Shown here: positions 13,803 through 24,777 of the stretch, one piece after another | Layout: each line of letters begins with the position of its first letter | Numbering within the stretch: the stretch's first letter is position 1 | Assembly (NCBI GenBank): GCA_025201805.1 | Contig: MU619240.1 | Coordinates: 56,340-120,339, forward strand | Length of the DNA: 64,000 nt | From: Parasitella parasitica | Taxonomy: Eukaryota; Mucoromycota; Mucoromycetes; Mucorales; Mucoraceae | Reading direction: 5' to 3' | Translations under genes and position numbers: made by a program | The notes under the pieces: model-generated | Databases searched by the model: none | Seen by the model: only the letters and a program-made list of their open reading frames with translations | Told to the model about the DNA's origin: nothing

Positions 13803-14918
13803 GCATTTATAACCATTTATAATTTACAACGATTTGCCGTTTAGTCATTCAAGCCATAGAATATAGTAGCTAGTTTTTATGCACTCAAGTGCTCAGAATA
13901 TTACAATGATTAGGCCGAGTTAATTTTTTATTGACTAGCATGGTCGATTGAAAAAAAAAAAGCAAGAGCGTTTCTAGACACCATGTATACCGCGTATTCA
14001 TGTGCCATGTACAATGACAAAGATGAAAACAATTAATTTATGTGTTTGCATATAGTATATCATACATGCATGAGTCGAATTGAGTTTACATGACACTATT
14101 GCATATCTGGTGTATATTTAGCTTTTTGCTTCCTTCAAGCACAAAGAAGCGCTGCATTAGCGCTCCAGTTCTTATGAACATTGCTTTATTTTACCAATTA
14201 GACTAAATAGACAGATACTGAAAACCAGATTACAGGGTAAAGCTCTGCTGATTTATATACAGTGCTACCTGTTGACAGTTGATACAAATTTACGATTATG
14301 GCAGCTCGAGTAGAGCTTTTCGATGTATTTCTGCGGAAATGTTTGATTTGCGATGTTGATCACGTAAAAGCTTGGAGCAAAGTCCCCACGGCTACAGCAA
14401 AAGACCCATGAGGCTAATTGATTTATCCCGTCTCTCATATACCAAATATTCATGTAATACACATATAGCTATGAATTGGTGTTGCTGTTGCACAGCAAGC
14501 GATTAAACTCATGCGGTGGGAAAAATCAAGGTAAGAGATGATTAATAATTTTTGTTTTTATTTTTATTCGAGGGAGACAAGTATCATCCAAGTGGTTGAA
14601 AATATTTCTTTTTAAAATAACTATTGATTATCGCGCACCACTCGAGATATCGTTCAATGGCAATGTTTGGGCGCTTGACAGTAAATAACTACCATCTGAA
14701 ATTCCAGCATTGATCTACCACGATTGTTCTGAATTTGACCGCCTCGGAGTTCAGCAGCCATGAGACTCTACGTGACCGCTGCGAACAAGAAGATTTGGGC
14801 TAGTTGAGGTCAACCTAAATGTCCTCATGAGAGATGGAGACACATATTCAATTATAAATAAGATTTGGGTGGGAGCCTTCTTTTCAACACTTTTTTTTTC
14901 CACATACACTTTTTCAAT
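13803..14918. promoter_or_regulatory. Intergenic region with TATA box of the MFS gene
   Basis: About 1.1 kb without a supported gene. A TATAAATA element at 14853-14860 lies 66 bases upstream of the MFS start codon and is the likely core promoter; the leader then is short and T-rich. The remainder is AT-rich with no recognised repeat. Confidence 0.5.
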
Positions 14919-16953
14919 ATGCCGCCTTCTTTGGCTTCAGAAAATTCGCCGCTTTTAAATCAGGTAAACAAGCAAAAAAATTACAATGGCAACATTGTGA
15001 TAGAAGATGATGCGGATGGAAATATCTCTGTGGTGAGCACTCTGCCCAAATCAATGGACGAGCATGATGATCTGTTGGAGAAAAGACTGAACGGCTCGTC
15101 ATTGATGGTGGTATTGGTTGGGTAAGTTCAAGAGTGCTAGTCGTTTGGGACTCTAATTTGACTCACAATCACTATATAGTCTCTGGGTTGGTGTTGGCTT
15201 GTCCTCGCTTGATGCGTCTATAGTGGCAACCATCTATCCTCAAATCGGCACTGAATTTAAAAGGTAAAACAACAAACAAATATTGCAGCGTAATGCTAAA
15301 AAAGCGCGATACGGTAGATCAAACGAGATTGTTTGGATTGCCACTGCTTATATGTTGAGTTACACTGCACTTCAACCTTTATGTATGTATTAGAGCACGC
15401 TTCTGAGCATTAGATGGCAATGTGCTCAAATTTACCAAACTTATAGATGGTCGTATTTCGGATGCATTTGGCAGGAAAAATTCGCTGCTCTTTGCAACCA
15501 TTGTGTTTTTCATCGGATCAGGTTTATGTGGTGCATCCACAAGTTTGTGGGCTTTGGTCATTTCTAGAGCCATTGCGGGCATTGGTGGTGGCGGAATGAA
15601 TACGTTATCTGCTATTATCTGCAGTGATTTAGTATCTCTGCGTGAGAGAGGTACATATCAGGGATACGCCAATATTGCTTATGGTGTAAGTGTGGACCTA
15701 TATGTAAAAATGTAGGCTTTGATTGACATGGTTGTCTAGCTTGGATCTGTCGTTGGCGCACCATTGGGTGGTCTCATTACTGATAGCATCGGCTGGCGCT
15801 ATTGTTTCTACATTAATCTACCTTTGCTGCTGATTTCCCTTTATGTTGCAGTGTACTTGCTTACAAACTACAATCTGAAGGAGCAATCAGATGAATCAAC
15901 TGCCTTGGAAAGATTCAAAAAGATTGATTATTTGGGTGCATTCGCCATTGTTTCCGCTATTATCTGCTTCTTGCTGGCTACATCTATGGGAGGCAATTCT
16001 CGTCCATGGAGTGATCCCTTGGTCTACGGGCTTCTGATTTTATCTGTAGCTCTGGGCTTTTTTTTCTGTTACGTAGAGGCAAATATTGCAGCAAACCCAC
16101 TCATGCCGTGGCACATTATATCAGCTCGTACACCACTTGCGTGTTCAATGGCAAATTTCTTCGGTGTTATGGGTTCCTTTGCTATGACATACACCACCCC
16201 TCTATTCTTTCAAGGTGTTTTAGGCTATTCCTCATCCCAAGCTGGCCTTTTCTTTTTGCCAAAGATTATTGCCATGTCCTGTGGCTCTCTGTCTTCGGGT
16301 GTTTGGATGTCTAGAACAGGCGAATATCGTAAATTTATTACCATATCCACGCTGATTGCACTAACTGCAATGATCGGCACCAGCTTCTGGACTCCCAATA
16401 CCTCTTTCTCGTTTATCATTTTCTGCCTTTTACTTGATGGCTACTCGTCTGGTGCTATAATAACTACCGCATTGGTAGCTATGCTTTCATGTGTTGGCAG
16501 TGGCGGTAGGTTTTGCTTGGATTCCCGTCTTCTATTACCAGTAGTCTAATCTATATATTTAGAAATGGCAACAATTACTTCGATCTCTTACCTATTCCGT
16601 TCTACTGGTGGTGTCATTGGTATTTCTGCGACATCTGCCATCTTCCAGGGGCTTGTAAAGAAGATTTTGACTGAAAAAATTACTGGCCCTGACGCTGCTG
16701 AGGTAAAAGAGCTTTGAAAAAGCATGATATTCAATCACACTAAATCAACACTTGTTTGTAGATTATTGATATTGCCCGCAAATCAATGACAGAAGTGCGC
16801 ACACTTCTCCCTCCTGAGTATCTTGCTATCGTCTTGGATACTTACGAAATTGCAGTCCGTTATTCTTTCTACTTGTGCATTGGCATTTCAATTATGTGTG
16901 TTTCTTCGACTTTGTTTATCCAACAATTCCAACTGCACACAAAGGTTAAATAG
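14919..16953 (+). CDS. MFS transporter, DHA2-type (Vba/drug:H+ antiporter-like)
   Basis: Seven exons (14919-15121, 15180-15263, 15318-15382, 15447-15685, 15740-16505, 16563-16702, 16762-16953) encode 562 residues, the size of 14-TM DHA2 carriers. After a hydrophilic N-terminal region of about 60 residues comes TM1 with SSLDASIVAT, a typical DHA2/Vba sequence. Motif A is GRISDAFGRKNS between TM2 and TM3, and the antiporter motif C is LGSVVGAPLGG in TM5, split by an intron just before it. Relatives are vacuolar basic amino acid transporters (Vba1-3) and Azr1/Sge1-type drug exporters. Proton-coupled export or vacuolar sequestration is therefore likely, but the substrate cannot be read from sequence. 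Every junction keeps phase, so the gene looks intact. Confidence 0.85.
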
Positions 16954-17422
16954 ACTATATATATAACAAGGCAAATATTCTTGCCGTCTTGGTGGGAAGG
17001 AGAAGGCTGAGCCTTTTCTCTTGTTGTATCTATACATATCCCATACAGACAAGCATGTTGCCGTTTTAAAATATTGTGAATTTTATGTTCATTTCAACTA
17101 TAAAATCATTCCTTTATATTCAAACAACACCGAAGAATAGCTATTAAATGCGGCATATACACAGAAAATTTCGTCCAGAATACATAATAATACATATTGT
17201 CATTTTAATTGAAAAACTCATGTTCATTGTAGTTGGTTTACGCATAAAACCAGCTTTTGAGGCCAAACTCTGAGTATTTTATCGCCCAACAGATTCAAAC
17301 TGGTTTGCTTTATTATGAACAGGGTAAATACGAAAATAGATGGTAAATGAGCTCTAGTAAAATAAGCATAAACAGCTATAGATACAACCATAGATCCAAG
17401 CTTCAGTATCTCAACCGTCGCT
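16954..17422. other. Convergent spacer between MFS gene and PIP-like gene
   Basis: AT-rich 3' flanks of two converging genes. The open frame at 17224-17601 on the minus strand is an out-of-frame shadow of the terminal exon of the neighbouring gene. Nothing else is seen. Confidence 0.5.
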
Positions 17423-18140
17423 CTATTCTGGATATTGCAAGTTTTCCAACATCTCCATAAATAAAGCATTACTTTGCTTAAATGTATGCTTATTCCTAAC
17501 TGGTCTCGATAGATCTTCATTAGTATCCTCCAATAAATAGTCTTCAACACAAAAGATGTCAACTGAAGTGGATGGTGGTCCGATAGTGCGAATGCGAACA
17601 CACTATCAAATACAGTAAGTAACTACGCTCTCATGTACTATATTACTATCATATTACTCTAGGTGCTGTCTGCTTGTCTTGATCCAACTTTCTCCTCTTC
17701 TTGTTGCTCAACAGCATCTCATTTAACATACATAATTCAGCTTTTTCAATAGTGGGCGATGGAGACGGTGAGCCATCAAATTGGTTGGGGTCAAACTCTT
17801 CAAGGATAAGATCCCACACATGAGTTACAGGTATATTGCGACGAATCTGACAGATAGGTAATGTCTCTTCATTGCTATCAGTGGTTTTCTTGGCAGGAGA
17901 CAGGTAATTTAGGATGGAATTCCGGCTTTTATCATGCGAATGTTTCTTGCTGACTGCAACAGTTCTTTTTACAGTGGTGGAGATGGCTTTCTGTTTTGGC
18001 AATGTTTGGTAGATGGGTTGTGGTGCTTGTGCTGCAAATTTCTGTTTACTGTCCCCTTCTATAAACGCAAGCGTCTTTTCTTTGCTAACAGAGGTATTAT
18101 TTGACTTTCTTGCTCTAAAATAGGAATTCAACGTTGACAT
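17423..18140 (-). CDS. Uncharacterised nuclear protein with N-terminal PIP-box-like motif
   Basis: Two exons on the minus strand (18140-17658 and 17602-17423), joined across a 55-nt GT..AG intron in phase 0, give 220 residues. I recognise no family. The first residues, MSTLNSYFRARK, place a leucine and a Tyr-Phe pair with the spacing of a PCNA-interacting peptide (xxxLxxYF, Met in place of the usual Gln). A second similar stretch, SILNYLSPAKK, occurs at about residues 76-86. The middle holds SPSPSPT, followed by a KKRRK nuclear-localisation-like cluster (about 148-152). The C-terminal exon is acidic (VEDYLLEDTNEDL). The layout resembles small, disordered replication or repair factors. Assigning it to DNA metabolism is inference from the motif alone. 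The splice model rescues a protein-like frame instead of a hydrophobic alternative. Confidence 0.5.
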
Positions 18141-18172
18141 GCTTACAGTTTTGAATTGTAAAAAGAAGAAAG

Positions 18173-18219
<47 letters not shown>
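18173..18219. repeat. Poly-A tract (47 nt)
   Basis: An uninterrupted A-run lies about 30 bases upstream of the PIP-like gene start, between two divergent genes. On the minus strand it is a poly-T promoter element of the nucleosome-excluding kind. Exact length may be affected by sequencing slippage. Confidence 0.8.
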
Positions 18220-18220
<1 letters not shown>

Positions 18221-18639
18221 GTTATAAACTGCAATTTATTATTGTTAATGACAAGCGCCGAACATTGTCGCGTCCAGTCAGAGTGCGTCGAAGAGTATTA
18301 CAATAGACCCACCAATGCAGACAAAGTAATTCATTAAAAGTCTATGCATGTGAATGATGCGAATCTGGACGGGTCAAGTGCTCTAACATCCACCAAATTT
18401 GCTTTACAAGATAGCCACTGTTTCGAGTGCGATTCATGGCTACAAACGTTGACATTTGTAAGCGTCTATGTTTGTCGGACAGGAGGAACAGGTACGCTTT
18501 AGTTTTCATTGGGTTTCGTTATATCCTTATATAAATCCCAGAATATTGTTTCTTGATGTTTCTTTGTTCTTTTTTAATTCAAGACATCAATATGAATCTG
18601 GCAGAAGGTAAATACAATAGTGAGGTTTATATTTAGAAC
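18220..18639. promoter_or_regulatory. Divergent intergenic region, PIP-like gene / UBE3A
   Basis: This 420-base stretch separates two divergently transcribed genes. A TATATAAAT-like element near 18528 could serve the + strand gene. It also contains an ATG at 18592 followed by a splice donor (see the UBE3A entry). No other gene is seen. Confidence 0.4.
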
Positions 18640-21323
18640 ATGACTAATTCCAACAGAAAAGAATATCTTGATTTAAGCATTATAAAATCGCTGAAAGCTG
18701 AAGGCGAACAAACCAGTGAATGGACTAAACTCGCTGAAAAAGTAGCAAACGTGTTTAGCCAACTAGATTGCCTAACTTCAAGCTTTTTACAGGTAGAGCA
18801 TTACGTTTTTTTTTATATATAAGTAATATTATCATTAGTTCTTGTCATAATCGATCCTTGTATTTTCTGTATAGAAAGATAGCAATATGGCAGAGATGTG
18901 TCCAATTGATAAGATGCAGGCGCAAGAAGGGATTTTTGAACTTCTCAAAGTAAGCAATTTGACAGTGCAGACAGAAAAAGATTATTATTAAGATCAAATA
19001 GTGCCCACCTATATTAAAATCTACTATTGTTCTACGCTCGAAAAGATTGTTGAACACTATAAGTCGAAGCAAAAAGGAAGACATTTCAGCCAAACACCTG
19101 AATGTCTTCATCATTTTATTCCAAGTAAATGCAATCAAGCGATAGTAAACATAGCTGCTGTATTCAACCGTCTGTCTAATGCCTAGTGCGACTTTTTACT
19201 CGATGATCAGCTCGAAACGAGTGCGTTTCCAGAGATTTGCGAAGCTTTTGTCAACCTCGAAACAGATTTACAGGACAGATTGTTGCGTTTTCTGATGGAA
19301 CCAATTGTTTCGAACGATGAAAATACAATGCTTATTGACGTTACCAAAGACAACTACACACAGCAATTCCGAGGCGTTTTGAACTTGTTCCAACAGTTTG
19401 TGCGTAAAAGACTCTTGTATCGCTCACCCTCTTCAAACTCCAGCAGCAGTGGATTTAGCCCAAATTCAGATCCATCCGTGATTGATGCCACCAGATGCAT
19501 TGCAGCCTTATGCAAGTATTACAACCATACAGTAATAGCCCGTATTCTAATTTTACTAGAAATGATAGATCGACTCAACGAACTTGAAAAGTATGTCTGT
19601 TATACAGAGTTTTACAACGAGGCCGTAAATGACCAGTTAGAAATCAAAGAAGACTTTCCCAATTTTAAGGATAAAAAAGGGTAACCTCAACACTGATTTT
19701 ATTTTGAAAGCACAGTATTCTAATCAAAAGGGTAGCTTTTCCTTTTGTGATTATCCTTTCATGCTGAATCCTGCCGTTAAAGCAGATGTCCTCAAAGTAG
19801 AAAGCGTGTTTCAAATGAGGCATGAATTGCAAGATGCCTTCTTTAGGGCATTATTTCAAGGTAAGCGGAAAGGAATGCGGTATGGTGGAAACAGAAATAA
19901 TTGAGCATGTAATAGGCGTGAATAGCCCTTATCTAGTGTTGGAAATCCGTCGAGACCATATCATATTTGACACTTTATTGCAGGTAATCGAACGAGAGCG
20001 TTCTTGCACAGAAAAGGAGTCGTTAATTTTGCAACTAGTTGGAAGAAAAGTCAATTCATGACCTCAAGAAGCAATTGCGCGTTCAATTTCTCGGCGAAGA
20101 AGGCGTAGACGAAGGTGGTGTTCAAAAGGAATTTTTTCAGCTCATTGTGCGAGAAATATTTGATCCAAAGTATGGCATGTTTACGTTTAACGAGGAATCA
20201 AGATTATGCTGGTTTAGCCCAAATCCTGTAGTGGATGATATTAACATCCGTGAATACAAGCTTGTTGGTTTATTGCTAGGATTGGCCGTTTATAACAGTG
20301 TTATACTCGACTTGCATTTCCCATTAGCTCTGTATAAGAAAGTCATGAGTGTAGCTGTTGGTTTGTCTGATTTAAAACAGCTGGATCCGGTAAGATTTAC
20401 ATTTGCTATCAACCAACACGCTGATAACTGTTTTATATCGATAGAGCCTGGGAAAGGGATTGGAAAGGTTGCTATCGTCTGATGGAAATATTGAATCAGA
20501 GTACGATCGTCTATTCCAGGTAGATGTTCAGTCTTTTGGCCATGTTTTCACTTGTGATTTGAAGCCATCAGGATCTAAAACGCAACTCAACAACGAAAAT
20601 CGAGCCGAATTTGTAGAATTGTATACTGATTTTGTCTTGAGTAAATCAGTAGAAAGCCAATTTAATGCGTTTAAAGAGGGATTCCAGCTAGTTTGCCAAG
20701 ACAGCGCTATAAAGGTACTATACGTAGTAAGTCACCTCGACCTGCGGGAATCTGACCATGGTTGAATATGTAGATCTTTAGACCAGAAGAAGTAGAACAG
20801 CTTATTTGCGGCAGTTCAGATCTGGACTTTGATGCTTTAGAGACATCGACTGTGTATGATGGAGGTTGGACAAAAGACTCTGATATTATTAAGTAAGTTT
20901 GTTTACGGAAAAATGCAAAATTGACGATTCCAACTGCAATTTTCAGATACTTTTGGGAAATTGTGCACTCTTTTTCATACGAAGAAAAGAAGAAATTGCT
21001 ATTTTTTGCTACAGGATCAGATAGGGTATGGCTTTTTTTTTTATGTTGATATCTACATTTCAAAACTAATTGCAATACATGTCTTAGGCGCCCATTGGTG
21101 GTTTGAGTAAACTACAGTTTGTCATTGCAAAAAATGGTGGAGATTCTGATAGGTAAATTTGCGAGACATCAATATTTTTATACTTTAGCTCACAAATTGT
21201 AGACTACCAACATCTCACACATGTTACAATGTACTGCTTTTATGCGAATATAGCAGTAAAGAAAAGCTAAAGGAAAGGTTGCTAACAAGCATTAGTAACG
21301 CCGAAGGATTTGGCATGATTTGA
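18640..21323 (+). CDS. UBE3A: HECT-type E3 ubiquitin ligase, UBE3A/E6AP-like
   Basis: Twelve exons (18640-18792, 18875-18949, 19002-19124, 19187-19680, 19736-19860, 19916-19983, 20039-20389, 20445-20714, 20774-20892, 20947-21025, 21088-21152, 21203-21323) give about 680 residues. The middle region follows the E6AP pattern (LNVFIILFQ matches LNLFII in UBE3A). The HECT domain fills the C-terminal half: [32 protein letters not shown] and [13 protein letters not shown]. The catalytic Cys is in LPTSHTC (about residue 648, codon 21222-21224), and the protein ends GFGMI like UBE3A's GFGML. It transfers ubiquitin from E2 to substrates through that Cys. The N-terminal AZUL zinc finger of animal UBE3A is absent. 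The start is uncertain: an alternative is ATG 18592 with a 16-nt first exon spliced at 18608-18661. Confidence 0.88.
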
Positions 21324-22144
21324 GAATAAAGCAGTTTCACTTGGCCAAAGTAAATATATTTCGCTCCTCAGTATAAGAAATAAGACGTAAGATGGCATAC
21401 ACCCCCATCAGATTAATTGCCTCTCCAAGTGCTTTACAATATCCAAAAGAAAGCTAATTAGACACCTTATATTGATTGGGTTTTTCGAAATAGCCTTATC
21501 TTCATTGATTTGTTGTAAAGTGAGCATTGTTCACAAAGAAGATGGGTCTCTTGCAGGAACGGAAAAGGCCCAAGTGATAATACTTGCTTTATTGACATTG
21601 CAAACATTGCCATATTGTGAAAACATAAAAAAAAAAGGCATTGGAAGACTCACTGTCAAAGCTCTGACAGGTTGGATCGACAAAAACACTACCCGCGATC
21701 GTTATATCTGTCTTTACCTTGCTGGAAACGCCAAAAAGAGATCAAAAGATCAAAGTTATTGCGACAAATAGTCTCTACAAATAATATCCATGACAAACTT
21801 TAAGGCAAGATTTTTATGGTTTTGACCTGATGCTATCTGGCACTCTTTTCTATTATAAAAACATCAAGTTTTTGAACTTGAAGAAATACACTTCAAATTT
21901 GGACAAACAAAAGATGTTTGAACAGTGTTTCTGTTCCGGTAGCGGTTATAGTACTATTTTTCATGCAAAAAAGTAATTAAAAATGATATATACTTTTGAT
22001 AAAATGTTTGTGTTTGAATCAACTGAGCTGATTCATAAAATCCGAGTTGTTATTGTTAAATCATACTGTTTTGAAACGCATAAATATCTAAAATCTGGCA
22101 CTATAGTCTGTTTACGCTTCTTTATATTATCATTTCAAATAAAT
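21324..22144. other. Intergenic spacer
   Basis: Open stretches here (for example 21472-21771) begin without a convincing start codon and match nothing I know. The segment contains the 3' end of the HECT gene and the upstream region of the zinc-finger gene, which is strongly AT-rich from 21840 on. Confidence 0.4.
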
Positions 22145-22774
22145 ATGAGTTTTTATAGTGATACTCAATACAAAAAGGCGCCTTTTAATGTACAAATTGT
22201 AAAGTTTGGCTGCGAAAACTGTGGTCGAAGATGGCAAAGTGCCAATGGCAGTTTGAAGGATTACCAAAAATGCAAGCGTTGTTTCCAAAAATGCTACCCA
22301 TCTAGCTACAAAATTATGGCACCAAACAAACGAGGCAATGAAAATCGTGGCAGTTTTCAAGCCCATAACACTGAACTTTGCGGTCGATGTGATCGCTTGG
22401 GATATTCTTGTATGGAATTAGGAAACAATAGCAATGAAGATACGTTGGTTGTAAGTGGGTCAAACAACGAAGAAGTACTTTTGTTGACAAAAACAAAAGA
22501 TTTATCTTCTTTTGTGTCAAGAGAAACCCCCAAAACAAGCAAACCCAAGCAAGCAATAACATCCGTTATTTCATCAAAAGCGTCTGGTCAAAAGCAGGCC
22601 GACAAACGGGATGATACCAGAAAAACGGAGGACAGAATTTTTGCATTGGATATCAACGAGAAAATCATGTATGATGTAAACGATAATGCTCCGTCGCAGG
22701 ACTATCACTACTATGATGGCGAAGAACTGATGTTTGGCAAAAGCTTTATCAGTTGCGACAAGAATGATAAATAA
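22145..22774 (+). CDS. 3CxxC-type zinc-finger protein
   Basis: A single-exon gene of 209 codons. Residues about 20-90 hold three paired-cysteine knuckles: FGCENCGRRW (with the characteristic Trp), KCKRCFQKC, and LCGRCDRLGYSC. The order and spacing fit the 3CxxC-type domain found in animal ZAR1 and receptor-transporting proteins and in many fungal paralogues. The C-terminal half is Ser/Thr/Lys-rich and probably disordered, with an acidic end. The frame is open upstream to 21983, but the ATG at 22145 is preferred: the extra residues are hydrophobic and unlike the family, and the region upstream is AT-rich. The function is unknown; RNA binding (as for ZAR1) or chaperoning of membrane proteins (as for RTPs) are the family precedents. 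Confidence 0.65.
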   Translation: MSFYSDTQYKKAPFNVQIVKFGCENCGRRWQSANGSLKDYQKCKRCFQKCYPSSYKIMAPNKRGNENRGSFQAHNTELCGRCDRLGYSCMELGNNSNEDTLVVSGSNNEEVLLLTKTKDLSSFVSRETPKTSKPKQAITSVISSKASGQKQADKRDDTRKTEDRIFALDINEKIMYDVNDNAPSQDYHYYDGEELMFGKSFISCDKNDK

Positions 22775-23177
22775 TCCTAGTATCAAAGCTATATAGTAAA
22801 TAATTGTATCACATAACGAATAATCCTACTATTCATGATTATAGCAGACTCCATGTAAATATAGTCTCAAAGAATAATTACAGTATGCTATTATAAATAA
22901 ATTGACTTGCTAGTTTTAAAAACATACTAAATATTACCGTAAGTATTGTAACATGTTTTAGTATCTTGGTTTTTCCTATCTGTTCCACTGTAGGTTATCA
23001 TTATCTGCAGCTTTCAAAATTAATATGTATGTCTGTCTACTGCAAGCATAAATTACGGGTCCGCTTGTTTCGATTTTCTCAATTTTTTTTTTTTTTTTTT
23101 GCCGGGCAAGATGGACTATTTCAATAATGGGGAAGGCTGTAAAATAAGAAACTTTCCTTTTTCATTGAGTATTAGAA
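22775..23177. promoter_or_regulatory. RPL5 upstream region with poly-T run
   Basis: This is 403 bases between the zinc-finger gene and the RPL5 start codon. A T-run at 23082-23100 followed by a GGGCAAG patch, about 80 bases before the ATG, suits a ribosomal-protein promoter. No specific factor site is claimed. Confidence 0.4.
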
Positions 23178-24306
23178 ATGGTATGTGTGTTCAGAAATTG
23201 TCTAGTAGATGGATGTTTGATGGATGATTTAAGATATGGATTGATTGATGGGTAGATGGATAGATGGATATTAATGTCTGTTTTTCGTTGATTCCACATT
23301 TGCATCCATTAAAAATCCAAAAAAAAAAAAATATATTAAGCCGTCAAAAATAACATGAATTCTACATAGCCTTTCGTCAAGCAACAAAAGAACAAGGCCT
23401 ACTTCAAGCGTTACCAAGTCAAGTATCGTAGAAGAAGAGGTAAGCATAAGTTTGACTTTGATTGAAGATTTCACTCAGTTTTGTTTGATATATTGCTTAG
23501 AGGGCAAGACTGACTACTATGCTCGTAAGAGACTTGTTGTTCAAGCCAAGAACAAGTACAACTCTCCCAAGTATAGATTGGTTGTCCGTTTCACCAACAA
23601 GGACATCGTCTGTCAAATCATCTACGCCAAGCTCCAAGGTGATTTCGTCCTCTCTGCTGCCTATGCTCATGAACTTCCCCGTTATGGCGTTAAGGGTGGT
23701 TTGACCAACTGGGCTTCTGCCTACGCTACTGGTCTTCTCCTTGCCCGTCGTACTCTCGCCAAGCTCGGTCTTGCTGACAAGTACGAAGGTTTCGCTGAGC
23801 CCGATGGCACTGTTCAACAGATTGAAGCTGCTGACGATGGTGCTCGTCCTTTCAAGGCTTTCCTCGATGTTGGTCTTGCTCGTACTTCCACTGGTGCTCG
23901 TGTCTTTGGTGCCATGAAGGGAGCTTCCGATGGTGGTATTTTTGTCCCCCACAACGGTAACCGTTTCCCTGGTTTCGACATTGAAACCAAGACCAACGAT
24001 GACGAACTCCTTCGTAACTACATTTACGGAGTTCACGTCGCTGAATACATGGAATACCTCGAAGAAGAAGATGAGGAGCGTTACAAGAAGCAATTCGCTA
24101 CTTTCATCAAGGAGGGTATTACCTCAGATAAGGTTGAGGATATGTACTCAGAAGCTCATGAAGCTATTCGTGAGGACCCCGAGCATAAACCCACTGAAAA
24201 GAAGGGCAAGCCTGCCAAGCCTTACCGTAGACATGTTTCCCTTAACAAGAAGCAACGTCTCAACAAGATCAATGAGGCCAAGGCTGCCTTCAACGCTTCT
24301 CAATAA
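23178..24306 (+). CDS. RPL5: 60S ribosomal protein L5 (uL18)
   Basis: Three exons (23178-23180, 23370-23439, 23501-24306) encode 292 residues. The first exon is only the start codon; the second begins [20 protein letters not shown], the conserved uL18 N-terminus. The body contains the [14 protein letters not shown] strand and TGLLLARR, both typical of RPL5, and the C-terminus is Lys-rich. It binds 5S rRNA together with uL5 in the central protuberance of the 60S subunit and is part of the 5S RNP assembly particle. Codon use in the large exon is strongly biased to C-ending codons, unlike neighbouring genes, as expected for very high expression. The 189-nt first intron is long for this window and contains GATG/GGAT repeats (about 23207-23275). 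Confidence 0.96.
23207..23275 (+). repeat. GATG/GGAT tetranucleotide-rich segment in RPL5 intron 1
   Basis: Imperfect GATG, GATT and GATA units fill about 70 bases of the intron immediately after the start-codon exon. No snoRNA C/D boxes could be assigned with confidence. Confidence 0.6.
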
Positions 24307-24777
24307 ATGTTCTAATGTTGCCTTTCAATATAAAAAAATAAAAATTTATATGTCATTTTTAACATTTTACATCCAAATCAATTTTCGTTGTGCCTGATCT
24401 GAGTTTGTATATTTCTGGATCAAGAAGTAGGGCAATTCAGCACCATGGCAACAAAAAGATTACCAGGTAATCACATATCTTGGTTACGTTTCATTAGTGT
24501 CCTTAACTTTTATGAGGATTGAGGGTAAATGCTTGATGTTTATTGAATATTTCCATTTGTCTTTGGATTTGGAATTCAGAAATCAGCAAAAACCTGACAC
24601 TTGTGCGACTCTTGTCACCTGTCGAAATGACTTTTTCATAAAGCCATGTTTAACAATTATAAAACGCTCTTCTTCTTTTTGAAAAAACCTCGTGACCTGA
24701 AAAAGTTATATAGTAGTGTGTATCATCTTTTTTATCTTTTTTTCTTTCTTCTTCTCTAAACTTATTAAACAATAAAC
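24307..24777. promoter_or_regulatory. Spacer with TATA element of the CC1-box gene
   Basis: The stretch carries the 3' end of RPL5, then a promoter with TTATATAG at about 24706-24713, 65-70 bases before the next ATG, followed by a long pyrimidine leader (24723-24758). No gene is seen in it. Confidence 0.5.

Noticed and set aside
17224-17601. Hydrophobic minus-strand frame that could pass for a membrane protein
   Set aside because: It starts at a GTG and is out of frame with a better spliced exon (17602-17423) of the PIP-like gene.
23497-24093. 198-codon open frame antisense to RPL5
   Set aside because: It has the same codon-bias artefact. The sense strand is clearly uL18.
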